Source of the DNA: Cyanophora paradoxa
Taxonomy: Eukaryota; Glaucocystophyceae; Cyanophorales; Cyanophoraceae
Reading direction: 5' to 3'
Assembly: GCA_004431415.1 (NCBI GenBank)
Contig: QPMI01000230.1
Location: 62,001-126,000, forward strand
DNA: 64,000 nt
Of this stretch, positions 40,998 to 52,900 are shown piece by piece (position 1 is the first letter of the stretch; each line of letters starts with the position of its first letter). The notes beneath the pieces are model-generated. The model saw only the letters and a list, made by a program, of their open reading frames with translations. It had not been told where the DNA came from and made no database searches. A program made the position numbers and the translations under genes.

Positions 40998-42839
40998 TCA
41001 CATGACCCTGCGGGACATGTTCGTGAAGCCGGCGCCGAGGCACGAGGCGAGCAGCGTGTCGCTCTCCGGGTCCACCTTCACCTGCGCGCGCCTAAGGCCC
41101 GGGCTCCTCCTCGGGCAGGCCGGCCCCGCCCCCCGCGCACCTTGAAGGTCACGCTGAAGAACTGGCGGATGTGCCGCAGCAGCTCCACCCTGCGCCCCGC
41201 GCCCCCGCATCGGCCCCCGGCTGCCCGGCGGGGGCCGCGCGAGGCGCGAGGCGAGGCCGCGACCCGGGGGCGGGGGCGCGCACGTGTAGGGGGAGAGCTT
41301 GCCGAGGCGTATCTTGGAGACGTCCTCGGGCCCGAGGGCCATCAGCAGCAGCATCGTCCCCTGCGCGCTCGTGTCCACGCAGCCGCCCTGGGGGGCACGC
41401 CCGAGTCAGCCCGGTCCGACCCGATCCCCATCTGGAAGTGAGGGACACACCTTCATGATCTCCTCCATGAGCAGCCGCGCCGCCGCCGTCCCGATGTCCT
41501 CCGGCATCGACCCCGCCTCCCCCACCTGCAACCCGGGGCGTCGCGCGGGGCGCGCGGGGAGGGAGCGGGGAGGGGGGTGCAGCGCCCGGCACCTTCTCGG
41601 CGCAGAGCAGCGTGCCCGTCGTGCTCTCGGCGACCAGCGAGAGGGCGAACCCGGGGGACCTGCCCGGGGGCGTCGGGCCACGCCAGGCCCGACCGGGGGA
41701 GGCGGGGGCGCTCCCCGCCGGCCGCACCTCCCCGAGTCGTTGCCCTTGTAGTGGTCCGTGTAGATGTACACGTCCGGAATGAACTTCTGCGCGCGCGGGG
41801 GGGTACGTCGATGTCGGGGGGCGGGAGATCGGGGGCGGGGGGCGGGAGGGGGGGGGGGGGGGGCGAACGTTCAGCAGGGCCCTCGCCGAGTCGACCATCC
41901 TGTTTGCAGCTTGCGGAGACATCCGCGTGACGTACCTGGCGTGCGCACCCCTCAAGGCCCGCGCTCGCGGCGCGGGGCGGCGGGGTTCGTCCGCACGCGA
42001 CTCCGCGTATTCGCTTGATCTTGCCCTCGTCGAGGAGCTGGATCGGCCTCAGCTGCTTCACCACGGGGCACTTGAATATAACCTCCCCGCCTCCCTCCGG
42101 CGGCGCCCCGCGTTTTGCTATCTGCGCGTGCGTTCGCGTCAGAGGCGGCGGGGTGCGGGCCAGCCGGGGCGGCGAGGGCGGCGCCCGCCTTGAGCTCTAG
42201 GTTCTCCTCGTCTATGCCGAAGTGCTTCAGGTTGGGCAGCGTGACTGTTCGAATGAGGTCGACCTGCGCGCGCCGCTCAGCGTCCCGCGCGCCGCGGCGG
42301 CTGCGGGGCGGGGCGCACCGACAGGTCCTCCTCTGCGTTCGTGATGCCCCGCAGCGTCGCTGCGAGCGCCTTCTTCCCGAACGGCGCGAGGCACACGAGC
42401 GCCTCCAGGAAGTAGCCTATTGACCTCGCTGTCCCGCAGTCGTGCGTGATCGTCCCGCCGACGATGAAGCCCGGCTTGTACCGCAGGCTCGTGCCTGCAC
42501 GAGAGCGGAGCGGGAGCGCGTGAGTGATGCGTAGCTAGAGGTACATGGCTACGCGCTGGAACTGCTGCCGGCGGTCCGCGGGGCCGCCTCTGCGGGGCGC
42601 ACCGGTCTCGTTGATCTCGATCGTGCACCCGTTGGTGATCTTCTCGAGCAGCCGCAGCAGACTCGCCTCGAACTCTGCGGTACGTCAGAGACGCGCTGCC
42701 GAAGCGGGGGGCGCCACGAACCTCTGAGGCCGGGCCGCTCGTCGAGGGCGCGGATGTCATCGATGCGGATCGCGCGGCCAGATAGAGTCGAGCAAACTAG
42801 CCGCTGCCTAAAGTACCGAGATCCTCGGAACCGCAGCAT
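40998..42839 (-). CDS. RCL1: RNA 3'-terminal phosphate cyclase-like protein RCL1
   Basis: The ATG at 42839 reads MLRFRGSRYFRQRLVCSTLS and GRAIRIDDIRALDERPGLR, the exact RCL1/RtcA opening. Exons continue FEASLLRLLEKITNGCTIEI, TSLRYKPGFIVGGTITHDCG, SIGYFLEALVCLAPFGKKAL, LRGITNAEEDLSVDLIRTVT and LPNLKHFGIDEENLELKAGA. Then come PVVKQLRPIQLLDEGKIKRI, MSPQAANRMVDSARALLN, PDVYIYTDHYKGNDSG, GFALSLVAESTTGTLLCAEK, GTAAARLLMEEIMK, GGCVDTSAQGTMLLLMALGP and DVSKIRLGKLSPYT. The end is LASCLGAGFTNMSRRVM, stop 40998-41000. In yeast and animals Rcl1 is a nucleolar factor needed with Bms1 for early 18S rRNA processing; it is cyclase-like but lacks cyclase activity. Full-length order and the GGTITHDCG-type core favour RCL1 over the true cyclase. 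Confidence 0.92.
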
Positions 42840-43441
42840 TGGCCCGGGCTGCTAGCTGCCTGTCTCGCGGTAAAGCTCCCGTGCGGAACCGACACCGGGT
42901 TTTTGGGAAGTTCGTAGGGTACAGCAAACACAAAGCGTTCGCCTCGCCATGAAGCCGCCATGGAGCGCTTTAGGCGCTGCAGATCGACGCGGAACGCATG
43001 CGCACGCTTGTTGCGGGCACGGGACGTCCGACCCCTTCGCGTCACTGACGTTGATGGTAAGTTGCGAGCTTCATCTGACGACTCTCTCTCTCTGAGTCTC
43101 AGTGCGCGCTCTACCCGTAAATCGTCAAGTCGGCATAGACAGCAAAGCCGGAAAGGTGCGCTAGGCGTAATCACATCAGCCTCGACCTGTATTTTGTTGG
43201 AGCAGCGCATAGCAGTCATCAGCAGACGCCAGCTGCAGCAGCGCCGACGCTCAGGGCGACCTCGGCTTGTGGTTGTATCAGCTCAGAGCTTCGGGTCCGT
43301 GAACAGAGAACAGAAAGGAGCCAAGGCGCTCACATCTGCCCGCGGCCGGCCGAGCAAGCTTGGGTGGTGCGTTCGCCTAGGCCTGCTCGGCTCGACGCCC
43401 GCCCAACTCATATCCGCGCCCTGGGCTCCCACAGCTAAGCG
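42840..43441. other. divergent spacer, RCL1 / YJU2
   Basis: These 602 bp separate two RNA-processing genes on opposite strands and should hold both promoters. I see no gene. A CTCTCTCTCT patch stands near 43084. A shared promoter for two ribonucleoprotein genes is plausible but unproved. Confidence 0.45.
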
Positions 43442-44770
43442 ATGGGTGAGCGCAAGGTCGTCAACAAGTACTATGTACGCTCTGCAGCCCCCAATGTGTC
43501 CCCCTTCGCCTGACACTGACAGCCATCGCCTGCAGCCGCCCGACTTCGACCCGGAGAAGCTTGCGAAGCGGAAGTGCCCGAAGAATGACCAGATCAAGAT
43601 CCGGATGATGATGCCGATGAGCGTCCAGTGCACGACGTGCGGGGAGTACATCGGCGCGGGGAAGAAGTTCAACTCGCGCAAGGAGACGGTTGAGAACGAC
43701 GACTACCTCGGCATCAAGAAGCATCGCCTTTACATGCGCTGCCCCCGCTGCTCCGCCGAGTTCACCATCAAGACCGACCCCAAGAACAGGTCCGCCGCCC
43801 CGCCCCTCATGGCGCGTTGCCTGCTCACGCGCGCCGCGCCCGCAGCGACTACACGGCGGAGCACGGCATCCGCCGCAACTTCGAGCCGTGGAAGGCCCGG
43901 TCGGAGGAGGTGCCCCTCGCCCCGACCGGGCGCCCCCGCGACTCGAGCTCGCTGCCGACCGCTCACGGCGGGGCCGCAGGAGGAGAGGGCGAAGAGGCAG
44001 CGGGCGGACGAGGAGGAGGGCGACGCGATGAAGGCCCTCGAGAACCGCACCGCAGACTCCAAGCGCGAGATGGGTGCGCCCCTCGTCCCGCCGCGCCGGG
44101 GCGCGCGCTGGCCATGGCGCTCATGCGCGGGCAGACATCCTGGAGGGGCTGGACGAGATCCGGGCGCTGAACGCGGCCAACGCGGCCGCCGACGCCGACT
44201 CGCTCCTCGAGGCCCGCCGCGCCGCGGCCGAGGCGCAGCGCGTGCGCGCCGTGCCCCCGGCGCCCCCGGCCCCTCGAGGGCCCGCCCCTGACCGTCCGCC
44301 CCGCCCGCCCCGCAGCGCAAGGAGGAGGAGGACGACGACCGCCTCGCGCGGGAGACCTTCCGCCGCGGCCGCCAGCCCGTTCTCAAGGTACCCCCCGCAG
44401 CTCTGAGGCCGCGCCGCGCCCTGTGCCGGCGGCTGACTCGCGGCAGGTGGAGGCCGGGGACGAGAGCGACTGGTCCGACGGGTCAGACGAGGAGCCGGCA
44501 TCGAAGAAGGCGAAGGAGGCCCCCGAGACCCGCGCGAGCGACGGCGTCGGCGGTGCGCAGGGCGCCCCCCGCGCCCTCCCGAATCTGACCCCCGCGCCCC
44601 GCCCCCGGTGCCCGGCGCTGTCGGCGGCCAAGGCGGAGGCGGTCGACGTGGAGGAGGCGGCGGCGGCGGTGCCGCTGGTGGTGGTGAAGGCGAAGAAGAA
44701 GAAGGGCAAGGAGCCGGCCGGCCTCGCCCTCCTCGCCGCCTACGCCTCCGCCAGCGACGACGACGCGTAG
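43442..44770 (+). CDS. YJU2: pre-mRNA splicing factor YJU2 (CWC16/CCDC94 family)
   Basis: The ATG at 43442 gives MGERKVVNKYY; an intron (GTACGC...CTGCAG) joins it to PPDFDPEKLAKRKCPKNDQI. The zinc-binding core is intact: MPMSVQCTTCGEYIGAGKK, FNSRKETVENDDYLGIKKHR, LYMRCPRCSAEFTIKTDPKN, with two CxxC pairs, then DYTAEHGIRRNFEPWKA. Later exons are helical and charged (RAKRQRADEEEGDAMKALEN, DILEGLDEIRALNAANAAAD) with a lysine-rich end, VVVKAKKKKGKEPAGLALLA, and an acidic tail, ASASDDDA, stop 44768-44770. YJU2 joins the spliceosome at activation and helps the first catalytic step, placing the branch helix. This is the firmest housekeeping call in the window together with RCL1 and V-ATPase c. Confidence 0.93.
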
Positions 44771-45698
44771 GCCGCCGCTAGCCCTGCCTCGGCCGGCCCT
44801 CTACCCTTGGCCATGGAGCTCTGTGCGTCAGTCAGTCAGTCAGTACGCTTTCGCTTATCACAGTGTCAATGTTGCGTTTGTGTAACTCTCGACATTTCAT
44901 CGTTCGAACTGAATTCAGTGATTATGCAGTATTTTATTTCGATTCTTCCCACTGCGCCAGGCAGAATTGCATTCGTAGTGCCACGTTGTAGTTTGTTTTC
45001 ATGATCATTTTGTACCATAGCACAAGTGCATTTAAAATTTGTTGCTGCAGCTGTCCAAGGGTTGCTGGAGGATCTGTCGTAATCAACTACTTGCTTTCTT
45101 TAATTGTACGTATACATGTGCAGTCGACTTGAATTCGCATACGTGCAACGCCGCGGCCGTGCCCCGCGCGTACGCGTGCGCGTATGCATGCGCGCGCGCA
45201 CGCATGCGCATGCGCACGCACTCCCGGCCGGGCCCGGCCCGGTTTACGCCCCCGTCCCGTCTGCCGCAGTACCCGTCTATAGCTATAGCTTTACGCCCCC
45301 GTCCCGTGCTGCACCTGGATTCCTGCAGCTGCAGCGGATGCCGGACGACGTGCGTACGTACGTCGCGAGCGTTCCGGAAAGCCCCGGTGCGGTGTCGAAC
45401 TCGGGTCTTCGAAGAAGTCTTCCTCAGTTGCCACCTCGGATTCGCAGCTGCATCGCAACGCAGCTCGCACGGTGCAGCTCGAGAGAGCAAGCCAACAGGA
45501 CTTTGCAGCTCGCACATGGCCAGCTTCGGCAGCGCTGCCAGCTAATCATCGAAGCGCGCGCTCCGGGTGCGCGGCCGGTCCAGGGCCGCTTTAGAGCGTT
45601 CGAACGCTTCTTCTTAGAGCGAGAGCCGCTCTTAGCTCGTCAGCACCTGCCAGCAGGCCTAGCAGCCTCCGATTAGATCGCTCTGGCGAGCCTCTTTC
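44771..45698. other. spacer with simple repeats
   Basis: No gene is seen. It holds a (CAGT)4 run near 44829, an AT-rich block at 44880-45110, CG/CA alternation with ATGCGCATGCGCACGCA near 45190, and two copies of an 18 bp word (separate entry). Confidence 0.55.
45243..45307. repeat. two 18-bp direct repeats flanking CTATAGCTATAG
   Basis: TTTACGCCCCCGTCCCGT lies at 45243-45260 and again at 45290-45307. Between them is the palindrome CTATAGCTATAG. Confidence 0.9.
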
Positions 45699-48506
45699 AT
45701 GGGCATTGAAGAAGCGAGCATCGGGCAGGAGGCCCGCAAGCACCTCTTGCTCGTCGTGCATGGGTTCGTTCGACCCTGACCTGGAGCTGATTAAGCGCAC
45801 GGGGCCAAGCGCCTAATGGCGTTAGATAGCACTGCGGCCTCTTCGGCCCGTCGTGAGGTGTTGACCGGCTGCGCGGGCGCAGCGTCGGGAGTCAGGCCGA
45901 GGGCAAGGCCATGGGCTCGCCCATCAGCGTCTGCGCCTCCCGGCTACAGTCGACGATTGACCGGGCCGCGGGCCGCTACGGCTGCGCTCCGGAGGAGGTT
46001 TCCGTACGCTTCATCGAGTGGCACGAGCAGATACACAACCTATACGTGCGTTGATTCCATGCATGCCATCGCCTTCCCGCACTCAGCGTCGCTCGGCAGG
46101 ACGATGGCATGTGGGGCGGGGTGCGACGCAGCTCCCGGGGGCCGCTCGCTCGCGAAGCTCACGTGTCGCGCAGACGCTCACGACGGGAGTCAAGACCGTT
46201 AGGAACGCTCTGAACGGTCCGCGAGCAACGCGCACGCCGCTTGCCCCGCTGCGCGCCGACCGGCCGCCGGCGCCCGCAGACAAGCTGGCGGACTGCTTCA
46301 TGTTCATGTCGGCGCACTTCGGAGGCCTCATCCTCCGCACGGTTAGCCTCTTCTCCAGCTGTTGCGCACGAGTCTCCTGAGAAACCAGCTGCGCCTCGAA
46401 CGCCAGGTGGTCCGCCTCCTCAACGAGGCGTACGCGGCGTTCCTCGCCGAGGCACGGGCGGCCGAGCCGGGCGCCCCGCGGCCCCTCGTCTCTGTCTTCG
46501 CCCACTCGCTGGGCAGCCTCATCATGTTCGACGTCCTCAGCGGTGCGCCGGGCCCCTCGCACTCTTCGGGCGCCGCTCCGGGCGAGCGGGCGCGGGCGCG
46601 CGGACGGCAGGGCGGAGCGTGATCGACCGGCGGGACGGCCCGATGGCAGTGCCCCCGCTGGACTTCGAGGTGGACACCCTCTTCCTCGTCGGCTCCCCCA
46701 TCGGCGCCTACCTCTCCCTCAACGGCTCCCCGCTGGGTACCCCTCTCCCCGGCTTCGATCCCCCATCCCCCTTCCCTCCGAACGCGTACCGCAGGCTACG
46801 CGAAGGTTCCCCACCTCTGCCGCCGCATGTACAACCTCTTCCACCCGCACGACCCCGTGGTCCGCGATCCCGTTACCGCCTCCCGCCGTGCGTGGGGCGA
46901 CGTATCCCCCCCGCAGGCGTACCGCTTCGAGCCGTGGCACGACCGGGCGTACAAGGATGTGCCGCCGGTGCTGGTGGAGCACCACGAGGGGGACCTGCGC
47001 GTGCACTACCGCATCCGCGCCCTCAGCGAGGACCTCCGCATCCGCATCCAGCTCATGCGCAAGGGGTACACCCCTCCCCCGCCGCCCCCGCCGCCCCGCG
47101 CCCCCGGCCGGCTCGAGCGTCGGCGCAGGTTCCACGAGTCGCTCGAGGAGGGGAAGCGGAAGATGGAGAGCTGGCTGAAGACGCCGCGGGGCGGGCCCGA
47201 GGGCGCCCCGGGCCGCCGCATGGCGAGCGAGCGCCCCGGCCGCGCGGCCCAGCGCCAGCAGCGCCGCCGGCGGGCCGCCTCCGCCGACCCCGCCTCCCTC
47301 CGCTCCCCGCCGGCGGGCGCTCCGCGGACGGGGCGGGCGGGCGGATGGCGGGCGGCGCGGGGGCGGGGCCTCGCGTGCAGCTCCGCTGACCTGGAGGCGC
47401 TGGCGCGGGTGGAAGCGGAGAGCAGCCGGGGCGAGAGCGGGGCGAGAGCAGCAGCGACGCCGGCGCAGAGAGCGACACGGAGGGCGAGGCCCCCGCCCCC
47501 GCCCCCGCCCCGGCGATGCCGGTGCCGGTGCCGATGCCGGTGCCGGTGATGGCGCTGCAGCGGAAGGGGCGGGTGGCGTCGCTGCGCATCGGGGCGGCCG
47601 CCATGCGCCGCAGCCGCTCGGCCGTCGACATCGAGTGGCTCGGCCAGGAGGCCGCCCCCCCGCAGGCCGGCCCCGCCTCGGTGCCGCCCGCCCCCGCCCT
47701 CCCGCATCTCAGCCCGGCTCTGACGCCGGCCCCCGCAGGGCCCCCCTCGCCCTCCGCGACGCGCCGCTCCTCGCAGGAGCACGACAAGGGCGGGAGCGCC
47801 GCCTCGACCCGCGCGCCGGCGCCGCCCACGCCGCCGGCCGGGGCCGCGGGCGGCACCACGGCCGGCGGAGGCGGCGGCGCGCGTGGTCGCTGGACGCGGC
47901 GCTGCGGGACCGGCGGCTCCTGCAGGCGGCCTCCGCCGTGGACCAGGAGCTCATGCGGGGCGCCCCGCTCCGCGACTCGATCAAGTCCGCCAAGTCCGGC
48001 GGCCCCGGCCCCGGGTCGGGGGCGGACCGGGCCGAGGCGGGATGCGGCGGCACCGGCTCCCCGCGCTACGACTTCGTGCTGCAGGAGACGCCGCTGCAGA
48101 ACATCAACGAGTTCTTCGGCCTCATGCAGTCCCACTTCAGGTCCCCCCCGCTTCTTCCGTTCTTCGTCTTCCTCCTTTTCCTTGCGCCTGACGCGCTGCC
48201 AGCTACTGGGAGGACCCCGACGTGGCGAACTTCATCCTGCAGCGCCTCTTCTCGGGGGGCGGCGCCCTCTCCGACGGCCCCGCCACCGCCCGGCTCCTCC
48301 AGGCGCCGCCCGGCGAGGTCGCCTCCTCCGGCGCCTCCGCCTCGGCCTCGACGCACGAGAGCGACACGGGGACTGACAGCGACGGGCGCGAGGCCGCCGC
48401 CTCCCTCCGCTCCAAGCTCACCGCCCTCGAGAAGCAGGACGCCGACTGGGCGGCCCGCATGCGCGCATTCCTCAGGGACCTCTTCCCCACCCTCTTCGAC
48501 GAGTAG
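45699..48506 (+). CDS. DDHD-domain phospholipase (PA-PLA1 family)
   Basis: The ATG at 45699 reads MGIEEASIGQEARKHLLLVV and HG, the opening strand and oxyanion turn of an alpha/beta hydrolase, after which an intron (GTTCGT) follows. Next are MGSPISVCASRLQSTIDRAA, RYGCAPEEVSVRFIEWHEQI and LADCFMFMSAHFGGLILRT. LRLERQVVRLLNEAYAAFLA leads to the nucleophile elbow VSVFAHSLGSLIMFDVLS. The DDHD region is LDFEVDTLFLVGSPIGAYLS, CRRMYNLFHPHDPVVRD, YRFEPWHDRAYKDVPPVL and, after a long low-complexity insert (about 47100-47950), RYDFVLQETPLQNINEFFGL and SYWEDPDVANFILQRLF. The stop is 48504-48506. Family members cleave phosphatidic acid at endomembranes. The elbow has Ala before His (AHSLG) where GHSLG is usual. 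Early exon joins near 45770-45890 are uncertain. Confidence 0.8.
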
Positions 48507-48923
48507 CTCGATACCTTTTCTCCTTCTGCTCGTGCTTCTTATCCGTGCAGCCTATTTTATTGTTCTCAGCTCGCGCTTTCTTGCAGTTGTTCTTTTTCAT
48601 GCGGACTTCGTCGAAGAAGGCCCGAGTTCTTTATACGAATGCCTAGACCGTTGATATTGAGCTAGGTGATGTAGAGGTCTTTCCGATGATGGAAAGATGT
48701 TATGTTGCGCAACCGGCACCAGATCGATTTCCCCGCCTTGGAATCGGTCCCGCCGCAGCCCGCGGCAACCGCATGCGCAGGAACGAAAAGAGCGTAACTA
48801 AGGGATTCAATCCAAGGAAAGAGGAGGAGGACAGGCGTGCTAAGGCGAACGATGGGATCTACGGTACGACGGGGACAGGAAGGAGCGCGCGAGATTACCG
48901 CGCCCGAAACAGCGCCGAAGCGC
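48507..48923. other. convergent spacer, phospholipase / V-ATPase c
   Basis: No gene is seen. The region at 48507-48670 is T-rich and AT-richer, fitting a 3' flank; the rest is mixed. Confidence 0.5.
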
Positions 48924-49788
48924 TTAACGGCCAGTGCTGGCCTGGTACTCCTTGCACGGGTACTTGGGAGACTGCGCGCGAGGGAGATCGTGAGCAAAGG
49001 GTCAAAACGCGTCTTGGGAGGGCAAGTACCTTGGTGGTCAGAATAATAGCGACGATAAGGCCGTACAGACCCAGCGCCTCGGCGAAAATGAGAATAAGAA
49101 TCATGCCGACGAAGAGCTTGGGCTGCTGGGCCGCGGCGCGGACACCCGCGTCACCGACGATGCCGATAGCCATGCCGGCGGCGAGACCAGAGAGACCGCA
49201 GCAAAGACCCGAGGCGAGGTGAGCGAAGCCAATGTAAAGCGGGTACTGATCCTCCTTGACTGCGCGTCGAGGATCGTGTGAGGCGGTGAGGAGGCCATTT
49301 CGCGGGGCGGGGCGTCGAAAAGCGAAACGCACTGCTGGAACCGATGATGACAGCAATAATCAGACCGTAGATACCGAGCACACCAGCCATGACAACGGGA
49401 ATGATGGAACGCATCACGAGCTCAGGGCGCATCACACCCATCGACGCGACACCGACGCCCGACTTCGCCGTCCCGTACGCGGCACCGAGGTCTGCGAAGC
49501 GAGAGTTCGTTGGCTGCGTTCGGGCGATGTGGCGGGGACTATGCGAAGAGTCGCTCAAACATCCCGAGGGGACGCGCGTGCTGGGGCAGCTGGGGGCTAG
49601 GAGCGACTCACTGGCAAAGATAAGGGCCGACGCGGCGCCCATGAAGCCGAAGAAGAAGCTCTGACGCCGGGGTCAGGGTTCGATGGGCGATGGTCGGGCG
49701 AGGATTCGCTACGCGGATTCACCGATTGGGGGCACGAGATCGCCACCGCCCCTGCGGGCTCGGCCGCGGCAAGCAGGATGGAGGCCAT
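48924..49788 (-). CDS. ATP6V0C: V-type proton ATPase subunit c (proteolipid)
   Basis: The ATG at 49788 gives [18 protein letters not shown], spliced to [17 protein letters not shown], then [40 protein letters not shown] and [14 protein letters not shown]. The second half is [40 protein letters not shown] and [20 protein letters not shown], with [13 protein letters not shown]. Four hydrophobic helices and the proton-carrying Glu in helix 4 (LIFAEALG) are present. The ring of c subunits carries protons in V-ATPase, acidifying vacuoles and endosomes. A last intron (GTACTT...CTCAC...GCGCAG) adds [15 protein letters not shown] before TAA 48926-48924; most relatives end close to the TTK position, so this tail is odd. 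The gene is divergent from the leishmanolysin gene over 133 bp. Confidence 0.93.
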
Positions 49789-49921
49789 TTTCTTTGTTCC
49801 TCGGTTTTGGAGGGTGTACCCGGGCGGAGAGGTTGGCCGTACCCGGCCGGGCCGAGCACTTGAACTTGCGAGCGCGGGTCGCCGGTAGAAAGCGCCGGTC
49901 CAGCTCAGTTAGCAGAGGTAG
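49789..49921. promoter_or_regulatory. 133-bp divergent spacer, V-ATPase c / leishmanolysin
   Basis: This is the shared upstream region of two divergent genes. A GTACCCG word and purine-rich leader are seen; no TATA box was recognised. Confidence 0.4.
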
Positions 49922-52900
49922 ATGATGCCGCGGGGCCCCGGCCCGCCGCGCGTGGCCGGACTGGTCCTCGTGGCGCTCCTCGTGTGCATCATGCGGGCGC
50001 ACGGCCAGCTGCAGGGCGGCGCGGAGGAGGAACCCTTCCACCGCTGCGAACACAGCGAGCGCGCAACGCGAGTGCAGCTCGTCGACGCGGCTCAGCAGTA
50101 CGAGCTCCAGTCCGAGGCCCCCGCCGGCGGGCGGCGGCTGCTGCAGGCGACCACGTGGAAGCCGCTCCGACTAGTTGCAGGTGCAGCACGCCGCCCTTGG
50201 ATGCTCGCGCTGCAGCTGCCGTGGCTCGAGGGAGAGCGTGAGCTCGCTCTCCGCAGACTTCCGCTACCTGAAGTCCGCGGACGCTGCCTTCCGGAGTCTG
50301 ATCCAGGTATGACGTTCGTAATCTGCAAGCCGCCCCGGCGCTCGCTGACCGCGCTTCAGACCAAAGTGGCGAGCCACGCCTCCACGTGTTACGCGGCGGG
50401 AGACCGCACCTGAGACGTGTACGCGGCGCAGGTCCCCGAGGCGATTAAGCGGTTCTCGGCGATGCTGAGGACGGTGCCTGTCAGCGGGAACCTGAAGCTG
50501 CAGTGCGCCCGGCGCTTCGTCGCGACGGGCGCATGCGTCCCCAACCGTGCGCTGCATACGAAGCCCCGGAGAGCCGCGCACATAAAGAAAAACAATTTTG
50601 TAGCGGGCCTGAGAAGCGTGCAGAGGGACCCACGATGTGCGGGGACCTCGAAATTCCCCAGGACCACATCGACTTCGGTGCGCGCTCGCCGCTGCTCGCC
50701 GCCCCTCAGCAGCCGCGCCCCGCGTGCATCGAGCCGGATGCGCAGGGGTACCGAACGCGGACGTGATCCTCTACGTGACAGCCACCGCGGAGACGTCGCG
50801 TACCCTCCTCGCGTACGCGGCGTCCTGCCAGCGCGACCAGAAGGGGCGGCCCATCGCCGGGTGCGCGTTCCCTCGCCGCGCCGGCCGCGCATCCCCCTGA
50901 GACCTCCCCGCGCCGCCCCCAGGATAATCAGCTTTAACACGAACTCGGCGGGGCTCCAGAGCGCGAGCGCCGCCGAGCAGAAGCTCACGTACACGGCGGT
51001 GCCGCTCCCGGGGCTGGGCCGGAGGGGGGTAGCGCAGCGCCGAGCCCCCGCGCAGCTCCACGAGATCACGCACGTGCTCGTGTTCTCGGAGTCGCTGTAC
51101 CCCTTCTTCCGCACGTCCTCGGGGAACACGGTCGGGCAGGCGCGCGCCCTCTCCGCCGCCGGCCGGGGCACTCTACCCCCCCGCCGAACGCTCAGCCCGC
51201 CGGCAGGTCACGCGGCAGTTCAACGAGCGCGGCAAGGTCGTCACGAAGATCGTCACCCCGAAAGGTCGGGGGCGGCGGCGGGCGGGGGGGGGGCCCGGCC
51301 GGCCCCCGCCGACCCCCGCTGGCAGTGCTGCAGGCGGCGCGGGCGCACTTCGGCTGCACTACGCTCAACGGCGCCGAGCTCGAGGATCAGGCGCGCCTCC
51401 CCGCATCCCGCCCCGCCGGCGCCCCTGCGCCCTGGAGCGACCCGTGCCGCCCCGCAGGGCGGGACGGGGACGGCCGGCTCCCACTGGGAGGCGGTGCGCC
51501 CCCTCTCCGGCCCCCAGCGCCCTTCCCCTCGTCGAGGCAGCCGCGTCGCAGCGCGTCCTCCTCAACGAGCTGATGGCCGGAGAGCTCCAGCACCGCCCCA
51601 AGTTCTCCGGCGCGCCCCTCCCCGCCCCCGCGCCCGTCCCTTGCCTCCCATCATCCCCCGCGCAGCCATCACCCTCGCTTTGTTCCAGGATTCCGGGTGG
51701 CGCGCCCCTCCCTCCCCGCCGTACCCCGCGAGGGCCGCTGGATCTGATCCGCCACCGCGCAGGTACCTGCCCGACTACACGGCGGCCGACCCGCTCTACT
51801 GGGGCCGCAACGCCGGTGCGCCATCCCCCGCGCCTCCCTCGCGGGGCCCGAGCGGGGCGCAGGCTGCCCGTTCGCCCTGGAGCGGTGCATCGCGCAGGGC
51901 GCCTCGGGCCCCGTCTCCGTCTCCGCCCCCCACTTCTGCTCGTCCGCCCGGCCCCCGCCCCCCGGCCCTCCTCCCCGCTGAAGTGCAGCGCCCCCGGCCT
52001 GCAGGACGCCGTCGTCCACGGGGTGCAGCCTGGACGGGACGGCCGTCTCCTTCTGCGAGTTCTCCTCCTACAACCGCATCCCCGCCAGCTTCCAGGTGCC
52101 GTACCCCCACCCTAGCTCCTCCCCCCCTCCCCGCGCGTCATCGCCTCCGACCGGTGTGCGTTGCCGCTTGTACGCAGTACTTCTCCGATCCCGTCGTCGG
52201 TACCCCGAACCCGAACCCATACCCGCGCCCCCGTGCCCCCGCCGGGTTCCAGCGCATCCCGCAGGCGGCTCGGTCCAGAACGCCGACTTCTGTCCTGTAT
52301 TCGTGCGGCGGGTCCCCCCTCCGTGGCTCCCGCGCTCGGCGACCCGGCGGCGGGGCGCAGCTGACGTCGGAGACGTCGGACTGCCGGACGGGGGCGGGGT
52401 CGTCGAACGCGGCGGTCTTCGGGGAGACCTGGGCCTGCCCCGAGTGCCGCTGCTTCCCCACCTCCCTCCTCCGCTCCGGCCTCGTCTCCTCCTCCCGGTC
52501 CGCCCGCCCCCGCCCCCGCCCCACCCTTCCGTGTGAGCCTCACCCCTCGTCTCCCTCGCAGGCGCTCGCACGGCTGGTACCGTTGCCCCTCGCCCGGCCG
52601 GCAGCGCCCGGCGCCTCACGCCGCCGCGCAGCTTCCAGTTCCGCTGCCTGGAGCTCCCCGGCGGGGGGTACAACCTCACTGTCCTCCTCCCCCCCGCCTC
52701 CTCCGCCGCGGGCGCCCCCTCCGTCGCCTGCCCCCCCGCCGGCGGCCCCGTCTCCGTCCCGGGGTACTCGGGCACCCTCACCTGCCCCAACGCCACCGAC
52801 GTGCCCGCGCCCCGCGCCCCTCCTCGCCCCCTCCGCCCCTCTCGGCTTCGAACCCGCGCGTCCCCGCAGGCCTGCGCGGCGGGGCCCTCGCCCGGGGCCG

